Notes under the pieces: model-generated | Told to the model about the DNA's origin: nothing | The model's database searches: none | The model's input: only the letters and a program-made list of their open reading frames with translations | Shown: piece by piece, positions 7,556-16,875 of the stretch | Layout of the letters: each line of letters begins with the position of its first letter | Numbering within the stretch: the first letter of the stretch is position 1 | Assembly (NCBI GenBank): GCA_964477345.1 | Contig: CAYZDL010000003.1 | Span: 53,154 to 117,153 of the forward strand | Source: JAJZEO01 sp964477345 | GTDB lineage: Bacteria > Chlamydiota > Chlamydiia > Chlamydiales > 2-12-FULL-49-11 | Direction of reading: 5' to 3' | Length of the DNA stretch: 64,000 nt | Translations under genes and position numbers: made by a program

Positions 7556-10500
7556 CAGGGGAACGGACGAGTTCAAGGCCAGAGCTGAAATCTTGGGTAT
7601 TACATTGATTTTTACTTCCATAGAGGTCTTCTTGCTTTTGAGTGATCTGAGCGTAAGCTTCGTTTGTGTCGATAATGTGCGGCTTGACGAATATAATCAC
7701 ATTTCGATTTTCTGTCACCTTTGATGTTTGCGAGAAGGCGGCTCCGACAAGTGGGAGTCCCCCAAGGCAAGGAATACCAGAGACGGCCCGTGTGACCTGA
7801 TTTCTCATGGTTCCACTGAGGATGAGGAAGTGTTTGTCCGGCATATGAACCTTTGTGCTCATAGTCGTACGTGTTGTACGAATACCATTTACACTTGTCG
7901 AACTCACATCAGAATTCCCGGATGTGGCATTTCCTAGATTGGCTTCTTCAGAAATTTCATGATCGATATCTAGTGTAATGACTCCATTGTCGCCAATGAG
8001 AGGAGTGATGCTGACCGTAACCCCAATGTTTCGGTATTCAAGGTTGGCATTGGTGGTTTGGGTTAATCCGCTCGTTGTTACAAGAGAGCCAGTAAAGGGG
8101 ATGTTATCACCAGAGAAAATCTTAGCATTTTGTGTATCTTGACAGATGATTTTTTGAGATAATACAACTGTGGTATCACCATCTGTCTTGATGGCATTGA
8201 CCATTGAGCCGAGAGATGCATATGATTTTCCTTTATGCCATATCACATCACCAATCACTCCTAAGAAGCCACCTGCAATCGGAGGGATATCCGACCCAAT
8301 AGGGACTCTCGTGCCACTAACTTGGTTAAAGTTTGAAGTAAAGCCACCAGTTCCGCCATCAGTAAGGCCGTAGTTTCCTGAACCCCAGGCGAATTTATCG
8401 GCTTCAGCGCCTTGAGTTCCCCAACGGAGGCCGAATTCGATATCTTTATTGATCGTAGTTTCAAGAACGAGGATTTCAATGAATACTTGTTTGAGTGGTC
8501 GGTCTAGACTTTGAAGAAGTTCTCGAAGTTTCGATAATGTTTTGGGTTGACCAGTTGCCATCAAAGTATTGGTAATCTGAATAAACTGGATTGACCTGAT
8601 CGCTTCAATTAAGTTTTGATTCTTTTTCTGATTCTCTCCTGCTGAGGAGATATTCATGCTGATTTGTTGCAAAGCACTGACGAGACCATCTCCTGGCTGA
8701 TGTTGTAATTTGTAGAGGAGGAATCCTGTATCATCGATCGTTTCAAGGTCACCATCATCGAAAGATTTTGTCCCTGTAGCAGTTTCTTGATTATCAAATT
8801 GCTTTAGAAGGGCAATGACCTCTTCCATTTCCTTCTGAGGTCCTGTAATGACGATCGTGTTCGTACGAGGAATGAAGCTTAGGTGGTCAACAACCTCTGC
8901 AAGCGAATGATTCGTGACTCCAGAAGTGACCAGATGGTCTTCGAAATTTTTGATCATTTGGACAAGTTGTGGTCCTGGAACATATTCAGGACGGTAGAGT
9001 TGATACCCTTCAGCGGCTCTTGGCTGAGCAGGTGCCGGCGTCTCAGTGTTGGCGTCAAGCTTTTCTAGCAATCCCTGGATCTTGTCTAACGAAGCGGGGT
9101 CGCCTGAAAAGACGAGTGAATTTGAATCTTTTGCATAACGACCACTTGCAAGAGCCTTCATTAAATCGGTATCATGGGTTGCGGCGGGGGAGTCTTTAGC
9201 AATTTGTTTTAAATGAGAGAGCAGTTCTGTGGGAGAGCTATTTTTAACTGCATAGACGAGGAAATGGGCACCCAACTGTTTTTTGACTTTGCTAGTTGCA
9301 TTATCTGCTGTATCTAAGAGTGTGATGATCTCTTTGAGTTTAACAATAACTTCAGGTGGCCCCACAAATTGGACTGCATCTGAATTGGGGACAACACGCA
9401 TATTGTCTATCGATTGAGTAAGGGAAGCGGTCGAATCGCTTGGACCTTTTCCATGGGCGTGGTCTGCAATACCTCTAAGGGCAATCTGGAGTTGCTCTGG
9501 TGTCATGTATTTAAGTTTATAGACAAACACTTCACTAGAGGAGGAGTTCTTGTATGGCTGGTCATCATTTGCGATGAGCTGTCTGACCTTTGCAAGGTTA
9601 GCATCAGTTCCTGTAATGATGATGGTGTTTGAATTGGTCATCGCCTGGGCTTCTTCTAGTGTCTTAATCAGATCATCAGAAGAAGAATCAGTTCTCTTTA
9701 GCCGGTCAGCTGTTTCATGCAGGATCCCTAAAACATCTTTTGCTGATCTATGCGACAAACGGATAAACTCTGTATGTGAGCCAGTGAGTCTTTCTCCAGC
9801 CTCTGTATCGGTCAGTTCGATCACATCTTTGATCTTTTTCAATGCATCTGGAGGTCCCCTGAGAACGATCGCATTTGAATCAGATAAATAGTGCATTGTA
9901 TCGACCATTTCTCTGATAGGATCTCCCTTTGGAAGTTCACCAGACATTTTGGTTAAGGCATTTTTGACTCTGCTATAACTTGCATGCTGCAAGTGGATAA
10001 AATAGGGCCCCTCTCTGAGAGATTCGGGGGTGTTTTCTTGGTCGAGTTCAAGGAGAACAGAAGAGAGTTTTTTAAGAGAGAGGGCATCACCAGTGAAGAT
10101 CAATTGATCGTTGTTTTCGAGTATCCTCACGCTTTCTAGTGCCTTTATCAATGCAGGGTCGGCTAAATCAGCCGATTTTAAATTTTGTGCAGTAGATAGT
10201 ATGGCTGATTGGAGTAGTTTTGCAGGAACACGCTTAGGGGAATAAATAATAAAATCGGTGCTGGGAGGAACCTGCTGAAGTGCGCTTTGAGAGGATGACG
10301 GAGGAACATCAAAGCTAGGAAGGAGCTGATTGAGTTCTTCAAGAGCTTTGGTATTACCAATAAACATGAGAGAGTTCGTTGCTTTAATCCATCTCATGGA
10401 ATCGATTGCACGGACTAACGGCTCATTGGTAATATTGTTTGTTTCTAGGTAGTCAGCAAGGTGGTGTAGCGATTTGCGAATTTGCTCTTCATTGGCTTGC

Positions 10501-11867
10501 TTAATTTGATAAATGAGAAATTTCGATCCGCCCGTTTTTTTCAAATCTTCAAGGTAAGAACTCTCGACGGCCATTAAAAGAGACTTAACCTCAGCTAATG
10601 TTTCAGGTCTTCCTGTAAACAAGATAGAATCGATCGGTTCAATCACTTGTGCGTTTTCAAGTGCAATGATTACTGAAGGGTGGGTGTAGCCTGTCTTTTT
10701 GAGGTGTTCAACGATTTCAGTAACGACCTTCATCATGCCATCTGAAGACATATTAGAAGATTCAAAGAATAAAAAAGTGGTTCCAGTATCCTGATCACTT
10801 CCCCCTTCAAGGCTAGTCAGAAAGGAGGCGATGATGGTGAGATCTTTTGAGGGTCCAACAAACATGAGAGAATTGGTTGCTGCTATGTACTTGGCTTTTT
10901 CTATTGTTGTAACTAGTGTTTCAGATTTATAGCCTTGTCCAGAAGCCTCTTTTGCAATCTCCATGAGAGAATGTTCGATCGCTGCGTGGGGTCTTCCTTT
11001 TAACTTATAAATATAAACGTTTTCGCCGCCTATGAGATTTTTGGAAGCTGCAAGCCCTTTTCTGTCGAGTTCTTGTAAGACACTAACGGCGCGCTTAATT
11101 AGAAAAGGAGTAGAGACAATGTAGATGTTTTGAGTATCTGGCTGGGCGATCAATTCTAAGGTAGTGTTTTCCACAATCGGAGCTAAAATCTTTTTAGAGA
11201 GAAAGACCAACTGTTCGGTATTCAAATATTCGGCTGTGAATAATTCGATATCATAGGGAGTTTCAGGGGCATCAAGACTAAGAAGTAGGTCCTGTATCGT
11301 TTCTAAGCTGCTGGCCACATCAGTGATGATCAATTGACGAGTTTCCATCGAGACTTCTACAATCGCTTCTCTAGAGAGCATCGGTGTGATTAAAGAAGCA
11401 ATATGCGAAGGGTTGCCTTTTTCAATTTTAAAAACCTTAGTCATGATTGTCGCGCGCATATTTTGATTGATTGGCTTTTCACTTGATACGACTGTCGGTA
11501 TTTGCTTGACATCTTCATTTCTATGGATGAGCAGATTCTGCTCTTCTTCAATTAAAGTCAGTCCGTGGATTCTCAATACCTGAACGAGGGCGCTCATGAT
11601 ATTTTGTAAATTGGTTTGTTCTTCAGAGACTATGGTGACATTGAAGTTTAAATCATCGTCATTGTAAATGACGTTGACTTTTGCAATTTTGCTGACAAAT
11701 TTTAAAAACTCTTGAATCGGTACGTTATCAAAATTGATGGTGTACCCTTTTTCAACAGATTTTTCGGGGGACTTCGCTGCATGAGCGGGAATCGAAGCTA
11801 AAAGAGATAGCCCTATAGCAGCAGGAAGAAAAAGAAAACGTGTCTTTGAAAAAATGTTTGTCAACAT
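7530..11867 (-). CDS. sctC: Type III secretion outer-membrane secretin SctC (CdsC), with expanded repeat region
   Basis: 1445 aa from the ATG at 11867 (a GTG two codons upstream is possible). A signal peptide ends near AHAA. An N0 domain (GYTINFDNVPIQEFLKFVSK) and N1-like modules reach about residue 285. Then come about ten degenerate repeats of 75-85 residues, each of the form xFxxYxxxxx...LxxAI...NxLxFxGxxxxLxxLxxLLxxLD, to about residue 1105. The secretin channel domain follows (IEILVLETTINKDIEFGLRW, VTVSITPLIGDNGVITLDI, VSGIPCLGGLPLVGAAFS). Secretins form the outer-membrane ring of the injectisome. Chlamydia CdsC is about 920 aa, so this one is markedly longer. Position after pkn5 matches CT674. 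Confidence 0.95.
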   Translation of the reverse strand: MLTNIFSKTRFLFLPAAIGLSLLASIPAHAAKSPEKSVEKGYTINFDNVPIQEFLKFVSKIAKVNVIYNDDDLNFNVTIVSEEQTNLQNIMSALVQVLRIHGLTLIEEEQNLLIHRNEDVKQIPTVVSSEKPINQNMRATIMTKVFKIEKGNPSHIASLITPMLSREAIVEVSMETRQLIITDVASSLETIQDLLLSLDAPETPYDIELFTAEYLNTEQLVFLSKKILAPIVENTTLELIAQPDTQNIYIVSTPFLIKRAVSVLQELDRKGLAASKNLIGGENVYIYKLKGRPHAAIEHSLMEIAKEASGQGYKSETLVTTIEKAKYIAATNSLMFVGPSKDLTIIASFLTSLEGGSDQDTGTTFLFFESSNMSSDGMMKVVTEIVEHLKKTGYTHPSVIIALENAQVIEPIDSILFTGRPETLAEVKSLLMAVESSYLEDLKKTGGSKFLIYQIKQANEEQIRKSLHHLADYLETNNITNEPLVRAIDSMRWIKATNSLMFIGNTKALEELNQLLPSFDVPPSSSQSALQQVPPSTDFIIYSPKRVPAKLLQSAILSTAQNLKSADLADPALIKALESVRILENNDQLIFTGDALSLKKLSSVLLELDQENTPESLREGPYFIHLQHASYSRVKNALTKMSGELPKGDPIREMVDTMHYLSDSNAIVLRGPPDALKKIKDVIELTDTEAGERLTGSHTEFIRLSHRSAKDVLGILHETADRLKRTDSSSDDLIKTLEEAQAMTNSNTIIITGTDANLAKVRQLIANDDQPYKNSSSSEVFVYKLKYMTPEQLQIALRGIADHAHGKGPSDSTASLTQSIDNMRVVPNSDAVQFVGPPEVIVKLKEIITLLDTADNATSKVKKQLGAHFLVYAVKNSSPTELLSHLKQIAKDSPAATHDTDLMKALASGRYAKDSNSLVFSGDPASLDKIQGLLEKLDANTETPAPAQPRAAEGYQLYRPEYVPGPQLVQMIKNFEDHLVTSGVTNHSLAEVVDHLSFIPRTNTIVITGPQKEMEEVIALLKQFDNQETATGTKSFDDGDLETIDDTGFLLYKLQHQPGDGLVSALQQISMNISSAGENQKKNQNLIEAIRSIQFIQITNTLMATGQPKTLSKLRELLQSLDRPLKQVFIEILVLETTINKDIEFGLRWGTQGAEADKFAWGSGNYGLTDGGTGGFTSNFNQVSGTRVPIGSDIPPIAGGFLGVIGDVIWHKGKSYASLGSMVNAIKTDGDTTVVLSQKIICQDTQNAKIFSGDNIPFTGSLVTTSGLTQTTNANLEYRNIGVTVSITPLIGDNGVITLDIDHEISEEANLGNATSGNSDVSSTSVNGIRTTRTTMSTKVHMPDKHFLILSGTMRNQVTRAVSGIPCLGGLPLVGAAFSQTSKVTENRNVIIFVKPHIIDTNEAYAQITQKQEDLYGSKNQCNTQDFSSGLELVRSPDDQDYEDE

Positions 11868-12030
11868 CCCCACTATGGACCTATTAGATTTTGGGACATC
11901 ATCAGATCCTAAAAGAATAATTGAATAAATGCAAGGGTCAATAGAATTCTTTCTAAAATGACTCGGTTGTCAAATGTTAATTTAAAGACTTGTGAGGCGA
12001 AGGGGCAAAGAAAATCGAACAAGAATTATA

Positions 12031-13626
12031 TTATTGAATTCGTGACATGACGAGGGCAAGTTTTGCTTTTTTCTCAGAACCAACACTTTCAAGGGTGTGT
12101 AATAGCGATTCAGCAAACGCACCTGGAGAACTATTTCGAAATTTATCGATCGATTCTTGAGTGATCCGATCAATTTCATTATATGCATTTTCAGAAAAAG
12201 AGTGACAGATGATCAAATCACCTGGGTACCAATTATCAATTGTTGAAAAGAATTCAAGATTTTCTTCTTTTCCTAAAAGAGGGGAATTGTTTTCGAGCTT
12301 GCGTGGACTTCCGGCTCGTTTAGGTAAGTGCCAAACACTTTCCAATCCAGAAGAAATAAAGGAAAACTCATTCATTAACGGGCTAAAGTGAAAGAGGCAA
12401 ATCGCTTCATTCACTTCATGAGGCTCATGGTAAAAAATTTGATTCAGCTCAGAGACAAACTTACTTGTTACAAATCGCTTTTCTCCATTTATAGGGCGAA
12501 TAAATTCTTGCATTTTTGTTCTAAAAATCGCTCTGAATGTTGCAAGAGAAGTCATCGATGAGACAGCACCTTTGGATGACTCAGCGAGCAATATGACCAT
12601 CGAGCCGTCAGGAAGGCGGAAAAAATCATAGTAAGCACCAAAAAGATAGATCGCTTTTGATTTTGCTAAACCGATTTCAACTTCTTTCCAAGAGGGAAGG
12701 TTTAGGGGAAGAAGATTCTTATGCTCCTGTCCAAGAATTTCGATCGATTCTCTCATTTCTTCTTCTTCAGAGCGATCTTTCTGGAGAAAACTCGACTTTA
12801 AATAGGTGGAAATCTCGCCGATAAAGTCGACAATGTCTTGTGTTCTCTTTGAGGGGTTAGGATCTAAAGCACGTTTGAGAATCGGTTGTAAATGCTCAGG
12901 TAATAATGAAAGTTCTACATGACCAAAACAGGGCCTTCCTAGTATCAACTCATAGGTAATAAGAGCTAGAGAATAAATATCCGAACTGACTTGAATGTGT
13001 AGGGGATCCTTTTTTTGCTCAGGACTCATATAGTTGGGTGTTCCGATCACTCCACTCAGTTTTCCTGTAGGATTAAACTTTGGTTGCTCCATCAACTGTG
13101 CAATTCCGAAATCGATTACCTTAATTTCACCATTCTCAGTAATCAAGATATTTTCCGGTTTCAAATCTCGATGAATAATTCCATGGCTATGAAGATGCAA
13201 AAGAGCATGACTGACTTGAAGGACAATATCGAGAATGCGTTTGAGTGAAAGGGTCCGCCCCATCAGAAATTGTCTAAGAGAGATACCTTGGATAAACTCC
13301 ATGGCGATGTAAAGCCCCCCCTCCCATTCTCCCTGATCGTAGAGCTTCACGATGTTTTTATGATCAGCAAGGGAAACGATTTTTGCTTCTGCTAAAAATT
13401 GTTGGATCATTTCCTCATGAGAAATTAATCCAGGGGCTAAAATTTTAATGACTATAGGACGATTTTCTTTCGGTTTACTCGCCAAAAAAAGATGCGACAT
13501 TGTTCCCCGGTGGAGTAAGCTATCGATTCGATAGGGGCCAACTTTCTCAGGCATTTCAAAAGCTTGAGAAATCTTTTGCCGAATCTGAGGCATCGTAGTT
13601 TGGGTATAAAATTCTTGATCTTCCAT
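12031..13626 (-). CDS. pkn5: Ser/Thr protein kinase Pkn5-like, fused to degenerate SpoIIE-type phosphatase domain
   Basis: 531 aa from the ATG at 13626, placed just after the sctQ stop; the longer frame to 13683 overlaps sctQ. The kinase domain (about 28-280) has Lys61 (IVIKIL), Glu80, HRDLKPEN (152-159), DFG (172-174) and GTPNYMSPEQ, so catalytic residues are intact, but the glycine loop is degenerate (HRGTMS). Residues about 325-520 look like a PP2C/SpoIIE domain: GAYYDFFRLPDGSMVILLAE, then LNQIFYH, FSFISSGLESVWHL and WYPGDLIICHSF. The metal-binding aspartates usually in GDxYD and GDVSGKG are altered to GAYYD and AESSKGA. Position matches CT673 between sctQ and sctC. Possible targets are the FHA domains of SctD. 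Confidence 0.9.
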   Translation of the reverse strand: MEDQEFYTQTTMPQIRQKISQAFEMPEKVGPYRIDSLLHRGTMSHLFLASKPKENRPIVIKILAPGLISHEEMIQQFLAEAKIVSLADHKNIVKLYDQGEWEGGLYIAMEFIQGISLRQFLMGRTLSLKRILDIVLQVSHALLHLHSHGIIHRDLKPENILITENGEIKVIDFGIAQLMEQPKFNPTGKLSGVIGTPNYMSPEQKKDPLHIQVSSDIYSLALITYELILGRPCFGHVELSLLPEHLQPILKRALDPNPSKRTQDIVDFIGEISTYLKSSFLQKDRSEEEEMRESIEILGQEHKNLLPLNLPSWKEVEIGLAKSKAIYLFGAYYDFFRLPDGSMVILLAESSKGAVSSMTSLATFRAIFRTKMQEFIRPINGEKRFVTSKFVSELNQIFYHEPHEVNEAICLFHFSPLMNEFSFISSGLESVWHLPKRAGSPRKLENNSPLLGKEENLEFFSTIDNWYPGDLIICHSFSENAYNEIDRITQESIDKFRNSSPGAFAESLLHTLESVGSEKKAKLALVMSRIQ

Positions 13627-13630
13627 GAGC

Positions 13631-14089
13631 TTACGTAAACAATTCCAATATCTTGATACAGATCGCATCGCCAACTTCCACAACCTCTCCTCGGCCGATT
13701 GTCTTATTATCGATTACTAGATTGACAATTCGTGGGTTGATATTCACAGGAAGTTTTTGTCCAGGTTGCATTTTTTGTAGTTCACTAATCGAGACCTTTA
13801 TCCTGGCTAATTCAAGGTCAACTCGAATCGGAATATTGGAGAGATCGATTTTGTCGAGAGCTGCATTGTGTGTTGAGTGGTGGGGCTCATGATGCTCGTG
13901 GTGTTCTTTTTGATGATGATGTCCTGTCACTTCAGGTTTTCCAAGATCTGGTTCCTCAAGATAGGGGTCTTCAAATTCAGGGAATTCATTGCCATCTGAA
14001 ATGGGCATAGGGAACTCATCTTCTGGGGAATTTTCGTCTTCCTCGGAAAAGGGGAATTCGTCATCATTTGGGGGGATTTTTTCATCCAT
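13631..14089 (-). CDS. sctQ: SctQ C-terminal (FliN/SpoA2-like) subunit with His-rich linker
   Basis: 152 aa. Start ATG at 14089, chosen because GAGGAGG lies 6 nt upstream; the frame extends to 14116. The N-terminal half is acidic, then comes a histidine-rich stretch (GHHHQKEHHEHHEPHH). The C-terminal 75 residues are a SpoA domain (LSNIPIRVDLELARIKVSIS, NPRIVNLVIDNKTIGRGEVV), the part that forms the cytoplasmic C-ring/sorting platform. In Chlamydia SctQ is one protein of about 370 aa; here it is two overlapping genes (overlap 8 nt), as in Pseudomonas HrcQa/HrcQb. It precedes pkn5. Confidence 0.85.
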   Translation of the reverse strand: MDEKIPPNDDEFPFSEEDENSPEDEFPMPISDGNEFPEFEDPYLEEPDLGKPEVTGHHHQKEHHEHHEPHHSTHNAALDKIDLSNIPIRVDLELARIKVSISELQKMQPGQKLPVNINPRIVNLVIDNKTIGRGEVVEVGDAICIKILELFT

Positions 14090-14930
14090 GACTGACCTCC
14101 TCGTAGGCATAGACAAAGTCCATCAGTTTTATCTGATCATCTTTAGGTTTTGCTACAAATAAAGCCTTTTCTCCCATCATCACGCGGATATTTCCCCGCT
14201 CTAGTTTTGGATTATAATGGATCGAATCGGGAACAATAAAATCACCTACAGAGAGGCTTTTTAACTCACCTTGTGTTAGCTCAACATTGCCAATATTCAT
14301 CGATAGTGAAAGAGAAATATCCCCAATATGATTTTCTAAATTTTTTAAAGAAATGGTCTTAATGGCAAAGTGATTTTCAAATGATCTTTTCAACGTAGCA
14401 GAGACAGCCAGACGTCCCCAAACTAGGTCTTCCCCTTTTTTAATCGAAAGATCGATTGTGTAGAGGGTTTCCTCAAAGCTTTGTTTATCGGTTAGCTTAA
14501 TCGAGAAATCGGTCCAGTTCTTTAATTCGTGGATCTTATCGAGTATTTCTAGAGTTACGTAGCGATAAACTCCTTTGATTAAATCGGGATGTTCGAAAGC
14601 AATTGATTTGTTTGAGCTCAACTTGATCCAAGAGAGGATTTTTTTGATATCCTCTTGAGCCATTATCCAGAACAGTGTTCCTTCTAACGGGGTCACTTGT
14701 AAAGGAAGCAAAATGGGGTTTTGACCAAATCCACTTAAGAGTGAGTCGTGAGGCTTCCACTCAGAAAGGCCATAGGCCAATTCTAGATCTCCAAGTGAAA
14801 ATGTAGATTGAATTTTTCCAGCTAATTCAGAGAGGGGGAATCGGGGTGGTGAGGTAGTCGTGTATTCTTTTCCTAATTGCTCGAGGATCTCAGGCTCAAT
14901 TTTTTTTAGCCATGTACCCGCTTCATTCAT
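14082..14930 (-). CDS. sctQ: SctQ N-terminal (SpoA1-bearing) subunit
   Basis: 282 aa. It corresponds to the N-terminal and SpoA1 part of SctQ/YscQ, the cytoplasmic sorting-platform protein that docks ATPase-stalk and export substrates. A region resembling SpoA1 lies near the C-terminus (ISLSLSMNIGNVELTQGELK, SVGDFIVPDSIHYNPKLERG). It overlaps the preceding gene by 8 nt and the SpoA2 gene by 8 nt, so the three are translationally coupled. Sequence similarity to SctQ is modest; the assignment rests mainly on the T3SS gene order and the SpoA pattern. Confidence 0.8.
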   Translation of the reverse strand: MNEAGTWLKKIEPEILEQLGKEYTTTSPPRFPLSELAGKIQSTFSLGDLELAYGLSEWKPHDSLLSGFGQNPILLPLQVTPLEGTLFWIMAQEDIKKILSWIKLSSNKSIAFEHPDLIKGVYRYVTLEILDKIHELKNWTDFSIKLTDKQSFEETLYTIDLSIKKGEDLVWGRLAVSATLKRSFENHFAIKTISLKNLENHIGDISLSLSMNIGNVELTQGELKSLSVGDFIVPDSIHYNPKLERGNIRVMMGEKALFVAKPKDDQIKLMDFVYAYEEVSHG

Positions 14931-15531
14931 AGCTGCTTTCCCCCGTGTTATCCGGACGATACTCTACTTTAGTGGTTTTCACAAACCTGTTTTTTGAATT
15001 TCGACTTCTTTTTGTTGTCCCTCCTAAGAAGGTAGGAGTAGCCATCGTAAAATGGATCGTTGGAAGAACTCTTGTTAAGGAACTTGCAAGCATTGCCTGA
15101 TGTTGTATCAGGAAATTCTGGGCCTGTTCATTACCACGGAAAGTCAAAATGAAACGACTTGGATCAGTATCATAGTGGTCGATATCGATCTCAATTTCCG
15201 ATAAAAATTGACTTTGCAAGAAAATGGTCGTCTTGGAAATTCCCCCTGATGAAATATGGAGGATCTTAGGGGCTAGCGTTTCAGTCAATTCTTCGATCAA
15301 CTTAGCGGGAGAAACAGTCTTTTGTGTAGAGGTCGTCCCTAAATCTGCAGCACGGAAAGAAGGGCTCACAGGTCCATCTATCAAGGGATCCTCTTTTTTT
15401 TCTTCACGAGACTCGTCAATTTCGGAAACTCTTTCAAGAAATTCCCCAAACTTTTTGTCTCGGGGGACATCTTTTTGTTCACGTTGCCTGTTTGAGGTCT
15501 GTGAGATATTATTAAATTCCATCGTCTTCAT
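14923..15531 (-). CDS. Second SctP/FliK-like needle-length-control-type protein
   Basis: About 202 aa from the ATG at 15531 (AGGAAA 9 nt upstream); a GTG at 15558 overlapping the previous stop as GTGA would add nine residues. The N-terminal half is charged and disordered. The C-terminal half (ISKTTIFLQSQFLSEIEIDI, PSRFILTFRGNEQAQNFLI, ALEE-like helix LIQHQAMLASSLTRV) has the pattern of FliK/SctP C-terminal domains. It is a distant paralogue of the 435-aa gene just upstream. The C. trachomatis order has only CT671 here, so this looks like an extra copy. A role in substrate switching is inferred. Confidence 0.6.
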   Translation of the reverse strand: MKTMEFNNISQTSNRQREQKDVPRDKKFGEFLERVSEIDESREEKKEDPLIDGPVSPSFRAADLGTTSTQKTVSPAKLIEELTETLAPKILHISSGGISKTTIFLQSQFLSEIEIDIDHYDTDPSRFILTFRGNEQAQNFLIQHQAMLASSLTRVLPTIHFTMATPTFLGGTTKRSRNSKNRFVKTTKVEYRPDNTGESSYE

Positions 15532-15554
15532 ACTAACACATTTCCTGTTTCTCG

Positions 15555-16862
15555 TCACTGTTCTTGATTTCCGCCGCCTTGCTTATCCCCTTCTTGTGCT
15601 GAGCGAACTCTTTGACCTGAGTAGCGGTATTTATCGAGAAGATAGGGTCGCTGAATATTGATTTCAAATGCTCTCTTGGTGTCTTGAAATGCGGCAACAA
15701 GATCATTCATATTTGCTTCAAAGAGAGCCACAGCTTGAGGAGAACCAAGAAGCTGAACATTGAATGTATGAGGCGCAGTAGAAAATTTTTCTAAGACAAT
15801 TTCTGAATTGTGAAAGACAGAGTCTGGCATATTCAGAGTTACCGTTGTTTTTGAATTCCCTGAAAGTTGCTGTATGGTGATTAAGCCAACAAGTCTCTCA
15901 AAAAGTTCGTAAACTTGTGAAGAGAGGCGAGAGTACGAGGGGGGAGCTGAGGCATCTAAAGAGGGAGAATCAATTAAAGGAGGTGGGAGATCTCCTCTTT
16001 GTGAGAGCTCTTGATGCTCTTTCTCATCGATTTTCTTTTTCTTTTTTTCGTCTTTTTCATCATCGTGTTTATCAGATTCATATTCTACTTCTGACCGTTC
16101 TGCTCTCTTTTTTTTCTTTTCAATTTCGACGAGGTGCGTATCAGCAGGGGCAGCATGGGTTTCAATCCGTTTTTTCTCAGGTTCAAGGCCATGGATTTTT
16201 TCACTGACCTCTTTTGACTTTTCTATTTCTTTAGCCGTTGAACCTTCAACAAAAGGGTTAGCTTCTTCGATCTTCTTTTTGGCTTCAGTAGTAGGTGAAG
16301 GGGGAGGTGAAGTAATTGGGTGAGATCCGGTAGTTTTAGCCTCTTTGATCGCGGTAGTCAGTTGTTTTTTAACGGTTTTTTTAGCGTTCTTGATTTGTTC
16401 CTTTTGATCGATCGGCTTTTCATTTTCATCATCTTTTGAAGAGATAGAAGAAGAACCGGCAAAGGATAGGCCCGGAGAGGAATTCAATTTCTGAGAATTT
16501 TTATCTTGTGTAGTAGAGATCATTCCAAAAGGAGAGAGGTCTTCGTGGGGGGCTTCATTGTCCATAGAATAGACGATTTGAGATTGTGGTGCAGAATTGA
16601 AAAGAGAGTCCCGCGTTTCAGTTTCATCCATCAAGGCGCTAAAGCCGGGAGCGGGGGTTGTTCTATCGGCCGATTTTTCCTCTTCAGCTTCTTCAGCCTC
16701 TTCTTGTTCAGCGCGGTTTCGCTTATGTCTTTTCTGTGTATCGTCCGATTCTTCGACCTTCATTACTTTCTTAAATTTTTCAGGGTCGATATCTCCATCC
16801 CGATTGACTCGGGCGGTGTTGCGAGGATCAGGTGTGCCTTCTATTCGAGGGACGTCTCGCAT
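15555..16862 (-). CDS. sctP: SctP-like protein (CT671/CdsP counterpart)
   Basis: 435 aa. Residues 1-300 are very charged and low complexity (acidic Glu runs such as EQEEAEEAEEEK, Pro-rich TSPPPSPTTE). The C-terminal 120 residues (KTTVTLNMPDSVFHNSEIVL, APHTFNVQLLGSPQAVALFE) form a small folded domain like FliK/SctP. In T3SS such proteins set needle length and switch substrate class. It lies between sctO and the second SctP-like gene, matching CT671 in Chlamydia. The disordered part is longer than in Chlamydia (about 283 aa total there). Confidence 0.75.
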   Translation of the reverse strand: MRDVPRIEGTPDPRNTARVNRDGDIDPEKFKKVMKVEESDDTQKRHKRNRAEQEEAEEAEEEKSADRTTPAPGFSALMDETETRDSLFNSAPQSQIVYSMDNEAPHEDLSPFGMISTTQDKNSQKLNSSPGLSFAGSSSISSKDDENEKPIDQKEQIKNAKKTVKKQLTTAIKEAKTTGSHPITSPPPSPTTEAKKKIEEANPFVEGSTAKEIEKSKEVSEKIHGLEPEKKRIETHAAPADTHLVEIEKKKKRAERSEVEYESDKHDDEKDEKKKKKIDEKEHQELSQRGDLPPPLIDSPSLDASAPPSYSRLSSQVYELFERLVGLITIQQLSGNSKTTVTLNMPDSVFHNSEIVLEKFSTAPHTFNVQLLGSPQAVALFEANMNDLVAAFQDTKRAFEINIQRPYLLDKYRYSGQRVRSAQEGDKQGGGNQEQ

Positions 16863-16875
16863 TTATACTCCTAAC

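Noticed and set aside
9550..9891. Plus-strand frame of 113 codons inside sctC
   Set aside because: Shadow of the secretin repeat region; composition is the complement of that gene.
7530..11867. Secretin as a type II secretion or pilus secretin (GspD/PilQ)
   Set aside because: Neighbour order matches the chlamydial T3SS cluster gene for gene.
13867..13925. His-rich stretch as an assembly or tag artefact
   Set aside because: It is in frame, uses mixed CAT/CAC codons and is flanked by normal T3SS sequence, so it is treated as genuine.
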